Of a stretch of 64,000 nt of DNA, positions 26,545-35,886 are shown piece after piece (position 1 is the stretch's first letter; each line of letters begins with the position of its first letter). Under the pieces are notes generated by a model that saw nothing but the letters and a program-made list of their open reading frames with translations, had not been told where the DNA came from and made no database searches. Source of the stretch: an uncultured Roseovarius sp. GTDB taxonomy: Bacteria; Pseudomonadota; Alphaproteobacteria; Rhodobacterales; Rhodobacteraceae. A program made the translations under genes and the position numbers. The stretch lies in assembly GCA_947496175.1 (NCBI GenBank), contig CANMBU010000002.1, positions 496,001-560,000 of the forward strand. The letters run 5' to 3'.

Positions 26545-28176
26545 TTGAAACGCAGTTTGCTGGCCGACTGGGCTAAACGGATCGATTTTTCCGACCTCAA
26601 CCTGATGCCACAGGAACGGCTGAGCGCATCACGCATCCGCATTGAGCTTTTGTCGGGCCTGACGGTCGCCCTTGCTCTGGTTCCGGAAGCGGTCGCATTC
26701 GCCTTCGTTGCCGGAGTGCACCCGCTTGTCGGGCTTTACGCGGCGTTCATCGTCGGTTTGATCACCGCGCTCATTGGGGGGCGACCGGGGATGATCAGCG
26801 GCGCCACCGGAGCGCTGGCCGTGGTCATGGTGGCGCTCGTGGCACAGCATGGCGTGGAATACCTCTTTGCCACAGTTGTGTTGATGGGGCTGTTGCAAAT
26901 TGCGGCAGGCGCGTTGCGCTGGGGCAAATTCATTCGGCTAGTCCCGCACCCCGTGATGCTGGGCTTTGTGAACGGGCTGGCCATTGTCATCTTCCTGGCG
27001 CAGCTGGGTCAGTTCAAGGTCCCCGGCACGATGGTCAACACCGGTCATGGCATGAGTGGCGGCGAATGGCTGTCCGGCATGGAGCTTTGGACGATGCTCG
27101 CCCTTGTGGCGCTGACCATGGCGGTGATTTGGCTCATGCCAAGGGTCACCAAGCTCGTGCCCGCACCGCTTGCAGCCATTGCGCTTGTGGCAGGGATTGT
27201 TGTGGTCTTTGGCCTCGACGTGCCGCGTGTTGGGGATTTGGCCTCGATCCAAGGTGGATTGCCAAGCTTTCACATCCCCACAGTGCCCCTGACATGGGAA
27301 ACCTTTGAAATCATTTTGCCTTACGCTGTGATACTTGCGGCGATTGGCCTTATCGAAAGCCTGCTGACATTGAATCTCGTGGGCGAAATGACCGGCCAGC
27401 GTGGCGGCGCAAGCCAGGAATGCATCGCACAAGGCGTGGCCAACACGGCCACCGGGTTTTTCGGCGGCATGGGCGGATGTGCGATGATTGGTCAATCCAT
27501 GATCAACGTAAAATCCGGCGGCCGCACGCGTGTCGCAGGCATCGCCGCCGCACTGTTCCTGCTCGCCTTCATCCTCTTTGCGTCTTCCTTGATCGAACAG
27601 ATCCCGCTCGCGGCGCTCGTTGGTGTGATGTTCATGGTGGTGATCGGGACATTTGCGTGGAACTCGCTGCGTATCTTGCGCAAGATGCCCCTCACAGACG
27701 CGGTGGTGATCGTCCTTGTGACGGTCGTGACGGTTAAGTATGACCTCGCGATTGCCGTTGTCGTGGGTGTCATCGTCTCGGCGCTGGCCTATGCCTGGAA
27801 CAATGCTACGCGCATTCATGCCATCACCGAGACAACGCCCGAGGGCGCCAAAGTCTACCGCGTGCAGGGGCCGCTGTTTTTCGGCTCGGCTACAGGCTTC
27901 TCTGAACTCTTCGACCCCAAATCCGATCCGGACAAGGTCGTGGTGGACTTCGCCGAAAGCCGGGTGGTTGATCATTCGGCTCTACAGGCGATCGAAGCCA
28001 TTGCCATCAAGTACGAAACCGCTGGAAAACGCATCCAACTGCGTCACCTGACCCGCGATTGTCATCGTCTTTTGAACAAGGCCGGCCACCTCGTCGTTGA
28101 TAGCGACGATGATCCCGACTATGGGCTGGCCGTGGACTATGATGTCAAAACCGGAATTCTGGGGGCAGGGCACTAA
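26545..28176 (+). CDS. SulP-family anion transporter with STAS domain
   Basis: 543 residues starting at TTG 26545 behind AGGAGA. The membrane part (about residues 30-420) begins with GLTVALALVPEAVAFAFVAG, the SulP signature, and contains about 12-14 helices. A C-terminal STAS domain (about 435-540, VYRVQGPLFFGSATGF, DFAESRVVDHSALQAIE) regulates such carriers. SulP proteins move sulfate, bicarbonate or dicarboxylates, often with sodium in marine bacteria; the anion is not determined. It is a single gene. Confidence 0.92.
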   Translation: MKRSLLADWAKRIDFSDLNLMPQERLSASRIRIELLSGLTVALALVPEAVAFAFVAGVHPLVGLYAAFIVGLITALIGGRPGMISGATGALAVVMVALVAQHGVEYLFATVVLMGLLQIAAGALRWGKFIRLVPHPVMLGFVNGLAIVIFLAQLGQFKVPGTMVNTGHGMSGGEWLSGMELWTMLALVALTMAVIWLMPRVTKLVPAPLAAIALVAGIVVVFGLDVPRVGDLASIQGGLPSFHIPTVPLTWETFEIILPYAVILAAIGLIESLLTLNLVGEMTGQRGGASQECIAQGVANTATGFFGGMGGCAMIGQSMINVKSGGRTRVAGIAAALFLLAFILFASSLIEQIPLAALVGVMFMVVIGTFAWNSLRILRKMPLTDAVVIVLVTVVTVKYDLAIAVVVGVIVSALAYAWNNATRIHAITETTPEGAKVYRVQGPLFFGSATGFSELFDPKSDPDKVVVDFAESRVVDHSALQAIEAIAIKYETAGKRIQLRHLTRDCHRLLNKAGHLVVDSDDDPDYGLAVDYDVKTGILGAGH

Positions 28177-28187
28177 ACCCTGCCGGC

Positions 28188-28793
28188 CTATTCCCCCGGA
28201 CGGCTGAGCGAAAAGATATCGCGCACAACTGTATAATCCTTGTAGCCCATGCGCGCTAAAGGATTGTAGCTTAGCACATCAAAAACACCGTCTTTCAGGC
28301 AGTCATCGCGCAGATGCACACCGGTGACTTCGCCAAAGACGGTGAAATTCGCCTCACCTGGTAGCTGCACGATCTGTGTCAGTTTGCATTCCAGGGCGGC
28401 TGGCGTGCCCAAAACGCGAGAGCAGGCAATTGTCTCGCAGGCCACGCGCTCAATCCCGGCATCGTCAAACTCATCCACGGTTCTGTCCCAGGCGCCAGAA
28501 GTCCGGTTCATCGCGTCCTTCATGTCGTAGGCCACGATGTTGACGCAAAACACGCCGGTGTCGCGGATATTGGCCACGCTGTCCTTGGTGTCGCCCCGGT
28601 CCGGCTTGGCCGAGGTTGAGGCAAACATCACCTGCGGCGGCACATATGCCACTGCGTTAAAGAACGAGTAAGGTGCGAGGTTTTCAGATCCATCTGATCC
28701 ACGGGTGGAAATCCAGCCAATAGGGCGAGGCGACACAACAGCGTTGAACGGGTTATGCGGCAGGCCGTGGCCGTCTTCGGGGCGATAGAACAT
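28188..28793 (-). CDS. Flavin reductase-domain (FMN-binding split-barrel) protein
   Basis: 201 residues from the ATG at 28793 with GAGGTG upstream; the frame extends further but without a ribosome site. FNAVVSPRPIGWISTRG, NLAPYSFFNAVAYVPPQVMF and DTKDSVANIRDTGVFCVN are the blocks of the flavin reductase-like family that binds FMN, close to the DIM6/NTAB group. It may be a reductase or an FMN-dependent oxidoreductase; the partner is unknown. It converges on the SulP gene and is divergent from the acetyltransferase. Confidence 0.88.
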   Translation of the reverse strand: MFYRPEDGHGLPHNPFNAVVSPRPIGWISTRGSDGSENLAPYSFFNAVAYVPPQVMFASTSAKPDRGDTKDSVANIRDTGVFCVNIVAYDMKDAMNRTSGAWDRTVDEFDDAGIERVACETIACSRVLGTPAALECKLTQIVQLPGEANFTVFGEVTGVHLRDDCLKDGVFDVLSYNPLARMGYKDYTVVRDIFSLSRPGE

Positions 28794-28895
28794 GGAACAC
28801 CTCAGGATTTTTGCCGCTTGGGCAATCAGTTGAATATGGAAAGACACCTAACCCCATGCTAGGCCGCGATCTACTGGTTTTTGGAAGGCTCTGCG

Positions 28896-29381
28896 GTGTA
28901 CGATCTGACGCAGGAAACAAAAGACGACTGGTGGGAAGTCGAAGCGCTTTATGACCTGTGCTTTGCGCCGGGGCGCGAGGCGTTGTCGTCTTATCGTTTG
29001 CGCGAAGGCGTGGCGGCGGTACCGGAGTTGTGTCTTGTGGCGCGCGATGTCGATGGCATTCTGGCCGGAGCCATTCGCGTTTGGCCTGTCACCATAGGTG
29101 AGGCGAACGCCATTCTGGTGGGCCCCATCGCGGTTCACCCCACGCGCCAAGGCGAAGGTTTGGGCGGGTATCTGATCCGGGAGGTTCGTGAAAAGGCGCA
29201 GGCGACCGGCTGGGCGCGGGCCATGCTTGTGGGCGATGCGCCCTATTACGGCCGGTTTGGATTTGACCGCCTAGAGGGCGTGGAAATGCCGCCACCCACC
29301 AACCCTGAACGCGTTTTGGGTGCGGCACTGGTCCCGGATGCTTGGTCTGGGATCACAGGGCAAGTCATCCGCAGCGCTTGA
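28896..29381 (+). CDS. GNAT-family N-acetyltransferase (YhbS-like)
   Basis: 162 residues with GTG at 28896, seven bases after GGAAGG; an upstream TTG at 28881 is the alternative. The acetyl-CoA site is VGPIAVHPTRQGEGLGGYLI (Q/RxxGxG/A), followed by ALVGDAPYYGRFGFDR-like sequence of the YhbS group (ML VGDAPYYGRFGF). These enzymes acetylate small amines or protein N-termini; the acceptor is unknown. Confidence 0.85.
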   Translation: MYDLTQETKDDWWEVEALYDLCFAPGREALSSYRLREGVAAVPELCLVARDVDGILAGAIRVWPVTIGEANAILVGPIAVHPTRQGEGLGGYLIREVREKAQATGWARAMLVGDAPYYGRFGFDRLEGVEMPPPTNPERVLGAALVPDAWSGITGQVIRSA

Positions 29382-29412
29382 AAATTCGCAGCGAAAACCC
29401 GATCTTGAAAAC

Positions 29413-30201
29413 ATGAAGCCTACATATCCGATCGATGTTTTGCCCCCCAAACCCCCGAAGCAGGAGGTCGACGCGCGGTTGTCCGAGCTGGCGGAGCGCC
29501 ACGCTCGAGCTGGAAATGTCGGCATTCAGATCCTGAACACCATCGGTGGGCAGGCCGAGGGCCTCCTGGCGCGTTTGCCGGAACCAGTGCGCGCAAAACT
29601 GGGCGAAACCACAGAATCCGCCCTGCGTGTCTCCATGAAGGCCGCACACAGGTCGCGCGATGTCGTCTCTGAAACGCCCGGTTGGTGGAGCCGCGCCCTG
29701 AGCACCGCCATGGGCGCTGCAGGCGGCATGGGGGGCTTGCCGACGGCTCTTGCCGAGCTTCCAGTGACCACCACCGTGCTTTTGCGCGCTATTCAGGACG
29801 TCGCCGTTGAGCACGGTTTCGACCCGTCTGAGCCGGGTGTGCAATATGACTGCATTCAGATCTTCGCGGCCGCCGGGCCGCTGGATCATGATGACGGCAC
29901 CGATCTGGCCTTCCTGAGCACCCGTGTGGCCGTCACCGGCACCGCCGTGCAGGCCCTGATTGCGCGTGTCGCCCCGCGATTGGCCACTGTTCTGGGTCAA
30001 AAGCTCGCCGCACAAACTGTACCTGTTCTGGGGGCCGCCGCCGGAGCCGCCACAAACTATGCCTATATGAGCTACTACCAACAAATGGCGCATGTGCATT
30101 TCGGCCTGCGCAGATTGGCCATCGAGGCGGATATGGCTCATGAAAACCTTGTCGAAGACTTTCGCAAGCTTGTGGAAGCGCCACCTGTAAAACGTGCGTG
30201 A
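29413..30201 (+). CDS. EcsC-family protein
   Basis: 262 residues from the ATG at 29413, chosen because the longer frame overlaps the acetyltransferase. The central part (AAGGMGGLPTALAELPVTTTVLLRAIQDVAVEHG and LGAAAGAATNYAYMSYY) matches the EcsC family, named after a protein of a Bacillus ABC-transporter operon but without a known activity. Two glycine/alanine-rich hydrophobic stretches could touch membrane. It converges on ptsP with 12 bases between the stops. Confidence 0.8.
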   Translation: MKPTYPIDVLPPKPPKQEVDARLSELAERHARAGNVGIQILNTIGGQAEGLLARLPEPVRAKLGETTESALRVSMKAAHRSRDVVSETPGWWSRALSTAMGAAGGMGGLPTALAELPVTTTVLLRAIQDVAVEHGFDPSEPGVQYDCIQIFAAAGPLDHDDGTDLAFLSTRVAVTGTAVQALIARVAPRLATVLGQKLAAQTVPVLGAAAGAATNYAYMSYYQQMAHVHFGLRRLAIEADMAHENLVEDFRKLVEAPPVKRA

Positions 30202-30213
30202 ACGGTAACGTTC

Positions 30214-32457
30214 TTAGAGTTTTTCCTTAATGTACTCCATCACCGCGGATCTTACCGACATCACGCCTGTTTGGCGAGCCTGCTCAATTACCGCCTTGAG
30301 CTCTCTAAGGTTGGTGCGCCTCAGCACGGATTTAACGGGCCCGATTGAAGCAGGCCGCATGGAAAGCACGCGCAATCCGATTGCCGCGAAACAAGCGGCT
30401 TCGACAGGCCGCCCGGCGTCTTCTCCGCAGAAGGAAAGCGGTGTCTTATGCGCTTCGCACCGCGCCACGATCTGTTCCAGAAAGGTCAGAAAGCTGACGT
30501 TGAGCGTGTCATAGCGGCGACGCACCAACTCATTCTCACGGTCTGCCGCAAAGAAGAACTGCTTGAGATCATTGCCGCCAATCGACAGAAAATCGACCTC
30601 TTCATAAAAACTGTCCGGCGCAAAGGCGAGGGACGGGGTTTCCAGCATGGCCCCCACTTCAATCCGCTCAGGCAAGGGGTGGCCAAGAATGCGCTCACGC
30701 TCCAGCGCCTTATCCATTTCGGCCCGCGCCCTTGTGAACTCTTCGCGTTGCGCCACAAAAGGGAACATGACCGTCAGAGGACGACCTGCGGCCGCGCGCA
30801 CAAAGGCCTGAAGCTGCATGCGCATCACGCCCGGTTTGTCGATGCCGACCCGCACGGCGCGCCAGCCCAGCGCCGGGTTGGGCTCATCCACAGCCCGCAT
30901 ATAGGGCAACACCTTGTCTGATCCGATATCGAGCGTGCGAAAACAAACACGCATGTCTTTAGCCGCTTCGATCACCCGTGCGTAGATATTGCTCAGCTCG
31001 GCTCGTTTGGGCATCTGCGAGCGCACCAGGAACTGAAGCTCAGTTCGAAATAGACCCACACCCTCGGCACCAGAACTTTCCAGGCTGGGCAGGTCAGCCA
31101 TCAGCCCCGCATTCATCATCAGCGTCACGCGCTGACCACAAAGCGTTTCAGCGGGTTTGTCACGGATAGAGGCATAGCGTTCCTGCGCCTGCGCCTGCAT
31201 CGCCATCTTGTCGCGAAAGGCGCTGATGACGCTGTCATCGGGGCGCAGATGCACAACACCCTGATCGCCGTCCACCAGAATGAAATCGCCATTGAGCGCC
31301 TCTGTGGTGATCCGTTCGGCGTGAATGACCAGCGGGATGGCCAGTGCACGTGCCACAATCGCCGCATGAGAGCCAACCGAACCTTCTTCCAGCACAATGC
31401 CTTTCAACGACCGGCCATAGTCCAGCAATTCTGCCGGCCCGATGTTGCGCGCGATAAGGATAGGATTGTCGGGCAATTCAGCTCCGGTTTCCGATCCCTG
31501 ACCCGTGAGAATGCGCAGCAAACGGTTACTTAGGTCATCGAGATCGTTCAATCGCTCCCGTAGATAGGCGTCATTGACCTGTGACATGCGCGCCCGCGCC
31601 GCGGATTGTTCTTTCTCCACCGCCGCCTCGGCCGAGAGACCCCGTGCGATGTCTTCTTCCATGCGCTTCATCCAGCCTTTGGAATTGGCAAACATTCGGT
31701 AGGCTTCCAGCACCTGAAGCTGTTCCTTGTCGCCGCTCGCCGCCGTAGAGAGCATGCGATCCACGCCTACGCGCAGGGTCTCAACAGCTTCGCTGAGGCG
31801 TTCCATCTCGCGGTCAGGATCATCGGCAAAAGGATTGGTGACAACAACACGCGGTTCATGCAGCCAGACGTTCCCCTGTGCGGCCCCTTCCTGCGCTGTG
31901 CCGCCCCGAAACAACACAGCTTGCTGATGACGCGCGGACATCGCCGCGCCTTCGCCCACAAAGGCGCCCAGCTCTGCCATCTCGGCAATGACCATCGCCA
32001 CCACCTCGACCGCGTACACTTCTTCATCTGAGAAAACCCGCGCTTCCTTGGATTGCACGACAAGCACGCCCAGCTTTTCGCCCAGTCGCTGCACCGGCAC
32101 CCCAAGAAAAGAGCTGTAAGCCTCTTCGCCGGTTTCCGGCATGTAGCGGAAACCCTTGGTCGCGGGCGCATCATCGGTATTCATCAGCTTGCCTGAGCGC
32201 GCCACGCGCCCCACCAGACCTTCACCCAGCTTCATGCGCGTCTGGTGTACGGCATCCGGGTTCAACCCTTGTGTGGCGCAGAGCTCCAGCGTGTCTTCAT
32301 CGCGAAAGAGATAGATCGAGCACACTTCAGTGCGCATTTCTTCGGCAATGAGCTGCGTGATGCGATCCAGGCGTGCCTGACCCGCCGCATCCTCGGACAT
32401 AACCCCGCGCAGCCGTCCCAACATCTGTCGGGTATCAGTTTGAAAATTCGACGCCAT
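30214..32457 (-). CDS. ptsP: Nitrogen-PTS phosphoenolpyruvate phosphotransferase (Enzyme I-Ntr)
   Basis: 747 residues from the ATG at 32457 (GGGACAGG upstream). An N-terminal GAF domain (about residues 20-160, sensing nitrogen status in the family) precedes the Enzyme I phosphotransfer part. The phosphorylated His is in GSVGSHAAIVARALAIP, and the PEP-binding barrel shows GVGLFRTELQFL and a terminal LSFCGEDAGRP. It phosphorylates NPr, which hands the phosphate to EIIA-Ntr. It lies 61 bp downstream of lysC, the conserved order in alphaproteobacteria. Confidence 0.95.
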   Translation of the reverse strand: MASNFQTDTRQMLGRLRGVMSEDAAGQARLDRITQLIAEEMRTEVCSIYLFRDEDTLELCATQGLNPDAVHQTRMKLGEGLVGRVARSGKLMNTDDAPATKGFRYMPETGEEAYSSFLGVPVQRLGEKLGVLVVQSKEARVFSDEEVYAVEVVAMVIAEMAELGAFVGEGAAMSARHQQAVLFRGGTAQEGAAQGNVWLHEPRVVVTNPFADDPDREMERLSEAVETLRVGVDRMLSTAASGDKEQLQVLEAYRMFANSKGWMKRMEEDIARGLSAEAAVEKEQSAARARMSQVNDAYLRERLNDLDDLSNRLLRILTGQGSETGAELPDNPILIARNIGPAELLDYGRSLKGIVLEEGSVGSHAAIVARALAIPLVIHAERITTEALNGDFILVDGDQGVVHLRPDDSVISAFRDKMAMQAQAQERYASIRDKPAETLCGQRVTLMMNAGLMADLPSLESSGAEGVGLFRTELQFLVRSQMPKRAELSNIYARVIEAAKDMRVCFRTLDIGSDKVLPYMRAVDEPNPALGWRAVRVGIDKPGVMRMQLQAFVRAAAGRPLTVMFPFVAQREEFTRARAEMDKALERERILGHPLPERIEVGAMLETPSLAFAPDSFYEEVDFLSIGGNDLKQFFFAADRENELVRRRYDTLNVSFLTFLEQIVARCEAHKTPLSFCGEDAGRPVEAACFAAIGLRVLSMRPASIGPVKSVLRRTNLRELKAVIEQARQTGVMSVRSAVMEYIKEKL

Positions 32458-32518
32458 GGCCTGTCCCAATCCACCCTGCCGCGAGTCAGCAAGGCCTCAC
32501 CGTGCAGCATGCAGGGGA

Positions 32519-33757
32519 TCAGGCCGCCTTGTCCAACCCAAAGGCGTCATGCAGGGCCTGAACGGCAAGTTCCATGTATTTGCGGTCGATCAGGACCGAA
32601 ATTTTAATCTCTGAGGTCGCGATTACCTTGATGTTGATACCTTCATCCCGAAGTGTTTCGAACATTTTCGCTGCAACCCCCGACTGGCTACGCATTCCAA
32701 TACCCACGGCAGACACTTTGGCAACGTCGGTGTCAGCCACCAGGTCGTGGAAATTGATCTCACCGCTGTCCTTGGCCGCATGCATGGCCTTTTGTGCCCG
32801 TGCCACCTGATCGGTGGGGCAAGAGAACGTCATGTCGGTGCGTCCCTCTTCCGAGATGTTCTGAATGATCATGTCGACATTCACGCCCGCCTCTGAGAGT
32901 GGGCTGAAGATGGCCGCCGCAATTCCGGGGCGGTCAGCCACTGAGATCAAGGTCATCTTTGCCTCATCGCGGGAATAGGCGATCCCGTTGACCACATTGG
33001 ATTCCATGATGTCCTCCTCGGCACATACAAGCGTGCCCGCATTGTCCGATTGTTCCTCAAAACTCGACAGCACACGCAGGCGCACGTTATAGCGCATTGC
33101 AAGCTCTACCGAGCGGGTCTGCAGCACCTTGGCCCCAAGACTGGCCAGTTCCAGCATCTCCTCAAAGGCGATCTTTTCCAATTTGCGCGCCTTATCGGTG
33201 ATCCGTGGATCCGTGGTGTAAACCCCGTCGACATCCGTATAGATGTCACAGCGCTCGGCCTCAAATGCTGCCGCAAATGCCACCGCCGTGGTATCTGACC
33301 CGCCCCGGCCCAGTGTGGTAATCCGGCCTTCCGGGCTGATACCCTGAAAACCCGCCACAACCGCCACCTTCATGCCTTCGGCAAACTTGGTGTTGATGTT
33401 GTCGGTTGGAATTTCTTCGATCCGTGCCGCCGAATGCGCGGATGTGGTCAAAAGCGGCACCTGCCAGCCTTGCCAACTTCGCGCCGGGACATCCATTTCC
33501 TGCAAAGTCAAAGCCATTAAACCCGCGGTGACATTTTCGCCTGACGATACCACCGCATCATACTCGCGCGCGTCATACATCGGTGAGGTTTCATTGACCC
33601 AACCCACCAGCTCATTCGTGCGCCCGGCCATGGCCGAGACAATGACAATCACATCATAGCCTTTGGCCACTTCCACGCCCACGCGTTTCGCGGCGCGGCG
33701 GATGCGGTCGATATTGGCAACAGATGTGCCGCCGAATTTCATCACGAGCAGAGGCAT
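32519..33757 (-). CDS. lysC: Aspartate kinase
   Basis: 412 residues, first enzyme of lysine, threonine and methionine synthesis from aspartate. The kinase domain has KFGGTSVANIDRI at the start, SSGENVTAGLMAL and TTLGRGGSDTTAVAFAAA. Two ACT domains at the C-terminus (MTLISVADRPGIAAAIF and KVSAVGIGMRSQSGVAAKMF) carry feedback inhibition by amino acids. It is followed by ptsP on the same strand. The transposon is inserted 95 bp upstream of its start codon, and may have replaced part of its promoter region. Confidence 0.96.
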   Translation of the reverse strand: MPLLVMKFGGTSVANIDRIRRAAKRVGVEVAKGYDVIVIVSAMAGRTNELVGWVNETSPMYDAREYDAVVSSGENVTAGLMALTLQEMDVPARSWQGWQVPLLTTSAHSAARIEEIPTDNINTKFAEGMKVAVVAGFQGISPEGRITTLGRGGSDTTAVAFAAAFEAERCDIYTDVDGVYTTDPRITDKARKLEKIAFEEMLELASLGAKVLQTRSVELAMRYNVRLRVLSSFEEQSDNAGTLVCAEEDIMESNVVNGIAYSRDEAKMTLISVADRPGIAAAIFSPLSEAGVNVDMIIQNISEEGRTDMTFSCPTDQVARAQKAMHAAKDSGEINFHDLVADTDVAKVSAVGIGMRSQSGVAAKMFETLRDEGINIKVIATSEIKISVLIDRKYMELAVQALHDAFGLDKAA

Positions 33758-33844
33758 GGCCTATGTCCTTGGGTCACGTCGCAGGCGGTTTACGGCGCAA
33801 CCCGCAGAAGGGCAAGGTTTAGGTGGTCGCTGGGACCAAATCCT

Positions 33845-33852
33845 TTCTGAAA
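33845..33852. repeat. Left copy of the 8-bp target-site duplication
   Basis: TTCTGAAA directly abuts the left inverted repeat and is repeated exactly after the right one. Eight bases is the duplication length of IS1595-family elements. Confidence 0.9.
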
Positions 33853-33877
33853 GGCGATTGTATACTTGACAAACCCA
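33853..33877 (+). repeat. Left terminal inverted repeat
   Basis: It begins GGCGATTGTATACTTGAC and ends AAACCCA; 24 of 25 bases match the reverse complement of the right end, the only difference being C or T at position 13. Confidence 0.93.
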
Positions 33878-33921
33878 AGGCGGATTCCCATATCTAACTC
33901 AAGAAGTTAGGGGAAAGTGAA

Positions 33922-34869
33922 ATGTCTGTTTTGTCCAAGCCATACATGTACGATGAAGCTGAAGCGTTTAAGCACGTTGAAAGCATCATTTGGCCCGATG
34001 GTCCCGTGTGCCCTCACTGCGGCGTTGTAGACAGCGCCTACCGTCTTGAAGGCGTGCGCACGAAGCCCAGCAAGAAAAACCCGGAAGGCAAAGAGCGCCA
34101 TGGCCTGTGGAAGTGCCGTGAGTGCCGCAAGCAGTTCACGGTTCGCAAGGGCACGATTTTCGAAGAAAGCCACATTGAAATGCACAAGTGGCTTCAAGCT
34201 ATTCACCTGATGGTGTCCAGTAAGAAAGGCATTTCCAGCCACCAGCTACACCGCGTTCTGGAAATCACGCACAAGTCCGCTTGGTTTATGTCTCACCGTA
34301 TCCGTGAGGCCATGCGCTCCGATGGCAATGTCGATTTTGGTTCTGGTGGCGGCACGGTTGAGGTTGATGAGACGTTCATTGGCCGTGAACCCGGCGTGGA
34401 AAAGAAAACTGCCTATCACCACAAGATGAAGGTTCTAACGCTTCTGGATCGGGACAGCGGCAAAACCAAGTCTATGGTCATGGATACACTGACCATTGCG
34501 AGCGTGACGCCGATCTTGCGCGAGAACATTGCCAAAGAAGCCACTTTGATGACTGACGAGGCTAAGCACTACCGTCGCCCCGGTTGGGAGTTTGCGGCGC
34601 ATGGTGTCGTTGAGCATGGCAAGGGCGAATATGGCCGTGGTGACACTCATACCAACACGATTGAGGGTTATTTCAGTATCTTCAAGCGCGGCATGAAGGG
34701 TGTGTACCAACATTGCAGCAAACAGCATCTTCATCGCTATTTGGCAGAGTTTGATTTCCGATATAGCAATCGTGTGGCGAACGGAATTGATGATCAACTA
34801 CGAGCCGACATTGCTTTAACAGCAGTAATTGGCAAGCGGCTAAAATATCACTGCAATCAGAGCCTATGA
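33922..34869 (+). CDS. IS1595-family (ISXO2-like) transposase
   Basis: 315 residues. An N-terminal zinc ribbon (CPHCGVV at about residue 31 and CRECRKQF at about 71) is followed by the ISXO2-like DDE domain: first Asp in VEVDETFIG (about 152), second in LMTDEAKHYRRPG (about 210), and the third acidic region in HTNTIEGYFSIFKRG. AGGGGAAAGTG precedes the ATG. Length and domains are complete for the family, so it should be active. Confidence 0.95.
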   Translation: MSVLSKPYMYDEAEAFKHVESIIWPDGPVCPHCGVVDSAYRLEGVRTKPSKKNPEGKERHGLWKCRECRKQFTVRKGTIFEESHIEMHKWLQAIHLMVSSKKGISSHQLHRVLEITHKSAWFMSHRIREAMRSDGNVDFGSGGGTVEVDETFIGREPGVEKKTAYHHKMKVLTLLDRDSGKTKSMVMDTLTIASVTPILRENIAKEATLMTDEAKHYRRPGWEFAAHGVVEHGKGEYGRGDTHTNTIEGYFSIFKRGMKGVYQHCSKQHLHRYLAEFDFRYSNRVANGIDDQLRADIALTAVIGKRLKYHCNQSL

Positions 34870-34944
34870 CATGAAAAATGCACAGGACTTGTGTGTAAGT
34901 CGCATAGATAATACTATATATTGACATATCTTTGGAGAAATCGT

Positions 34945-35481
34945 ATGGCGCGCAATTTAACATTTGGGAGTAACACACCTGCAAGTTTAAAGAAACTTGC
35001 AGAGACTGTTTTGTATGTCGCACACAAAACAAGCGGTGATTTTGGGTCGATAAAAATCAACAAAACGATCTACAATGCCGATTTGGAGGCCTTCAAGAAG
35101 CTAGGTTCCTCAATCACTGGAGCGCAACATCACAAGATAAAAATGGGGCCAGTCCCTAAACACATTCTCATGGCGGAGCGAAGGCTTGAAAGCGAAGGTT
35201 CGCTGGAGATTGATCGCGAAACAATGAGCCATAGACGCGTGGCAAAGAGAGATCCAAACCTCGACCTTTTTACAGAAAAAGAGATTCAAATTTTGGATCA
35301 AATCATCGAAGATATGGCCCCAAAATCCGCTACGCAAGTTAGCGAGGAAAGCCACGACATTAGATGGGAAGTGGTCAGAAATCAGGACCTCCTTCCCTAC
35401 GAGTTTGCTTTCCTTGATGGAAGTGTAACGGAAAAAGATCGCAAGGACGCATCGCGACTGTCGGAGGAAATGGGTTGGTAG
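34945..35481 (+). CDS. Panacea-domain (DUF4065-like) protein, probable antitoxin
   Basis: 178 residues from the ATG at 34945 with GGAGAA upstream. LKKLAETVLYVAHKT, INKTIYNADLEAFKKLGSSI and GAQHHKIKMGPVPKHI match the Panacea domain (DUF4065/SocA-like), which in characterised cases neutralises many unrelated toxins. The C-terminal third (about 110-178) is more variable, as expected for the part that binds a specific toxin. The following small gene overlaps its end by seven bases. Base composition is low-GC compared with the chromosome. Antitoxin function is inferred from family and gene pairing. Confidence 0.75.
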   Translation: MARNLTFGSNTPASLKKLAETVLYVAHKTSGDFGSIKINKTIYNADLEAFKKLGSSITGAQHHKIKMGPVPKHILMAERRLESEGSLEIDRETMSHRRVAKRDPNLDLFTEKEIQILDQIIEDMAPKSATQVSEESHDIRWEVVRNQDLLPYEFAFLDGSVTEKDRKDASRLSEEMGW

Positions 35482-35756
35482 AAAGGGAAGGTTACGAAAT
35501 ACTCCATGAGCACAGTTATGATTACTGCCTTTGCAACACGTTAGAAGTGGAAGTTAGCCAGGCTGAGGAAGCTCTAGGGGCAATTCTCTATGCAATTTCG
35601 CTAAATCCAAGCGGATTCAACGTTGTGGTTGAGCCCAACATATTTGTTGCAAAAATCTCAGAAAGACCGAGTGAGGATTTGCCGCCATTCAGACTGTTTT
35701 TTAGACTTCACGAAGAAAAGAAACGCGTAGATTTACTATATGTCGATCACGGATAA
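35475..35756 (+). CDS. Small protein overlapping the Panacea gene, candidate toxin
   Basis: 93 residues starting at TTG 35475, seven bases after GGAGG, inside the last codons of the Panacea gene. The pattern is compact and mixed alpha/beta: a helix around EVSQAEEALGAILYAISLNP, then strands, ending FRLFFRLHEEKKRVDLLYVD. That last part resembles the final strands of RelE/ParE-like toxins by eye, but there is no firm family match. Size, order (antitoxin first) and overlap are those of a toxin-antitoxin operon. It overlaps the 48-residue gene by 17 bases. Confidence 0.62.
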   Translation: MVEREGYEILHEHSYDYCLCNTLEVEVSQAEEALGAILYAISLNPSGFNVVVEPNIFVAKISERPSEDLPPFRLFFRLHEEKKRVDLLYVDHG

Positions 35757-35886
35757 GAAATCTCAAGCCGACAAGTTCAAAGAAGCCGCCCGCAAGCTAG
35801 AGACGGACGACGATGAAGAGCGGTTTGAAAAGCGACTCAAGAAGCTGGTCAAGAACAAACGAAAAAACGACGAGAAGTCGGATTGA
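35740..35886 (+). CDS. 48-residue highly charged protein
   Basis: Begins MSITDKKSQADKFKEAA and continues RKLETDDDEERFEKRLKKL, ending in KNDEKSD; more than half of the residues are charged and the whole is predicted helical. It overlaps the preceding gene by 17 bases in another frame. Similar small Lys/Asp/Glu-rich proteins travel with mobile elements in alphaproteobacteria, and their job is unknown. It may be a DNA- or RNA-binding accessory of the cassette. Confidence 0.6.
   Translation: MSITDKKSQADKFKEAARKLETDDDEERFEKRLKKLVKNKRKNDEKSD

Noticed and set aside
26938..27975. 345-codon minus-strand frame inside the SulP gene
   Set aside because: His/Arg/Gln-rich antisense reading of a GC-rich membrane protein gene; no motif and fully covered by the SulP coding sequence.
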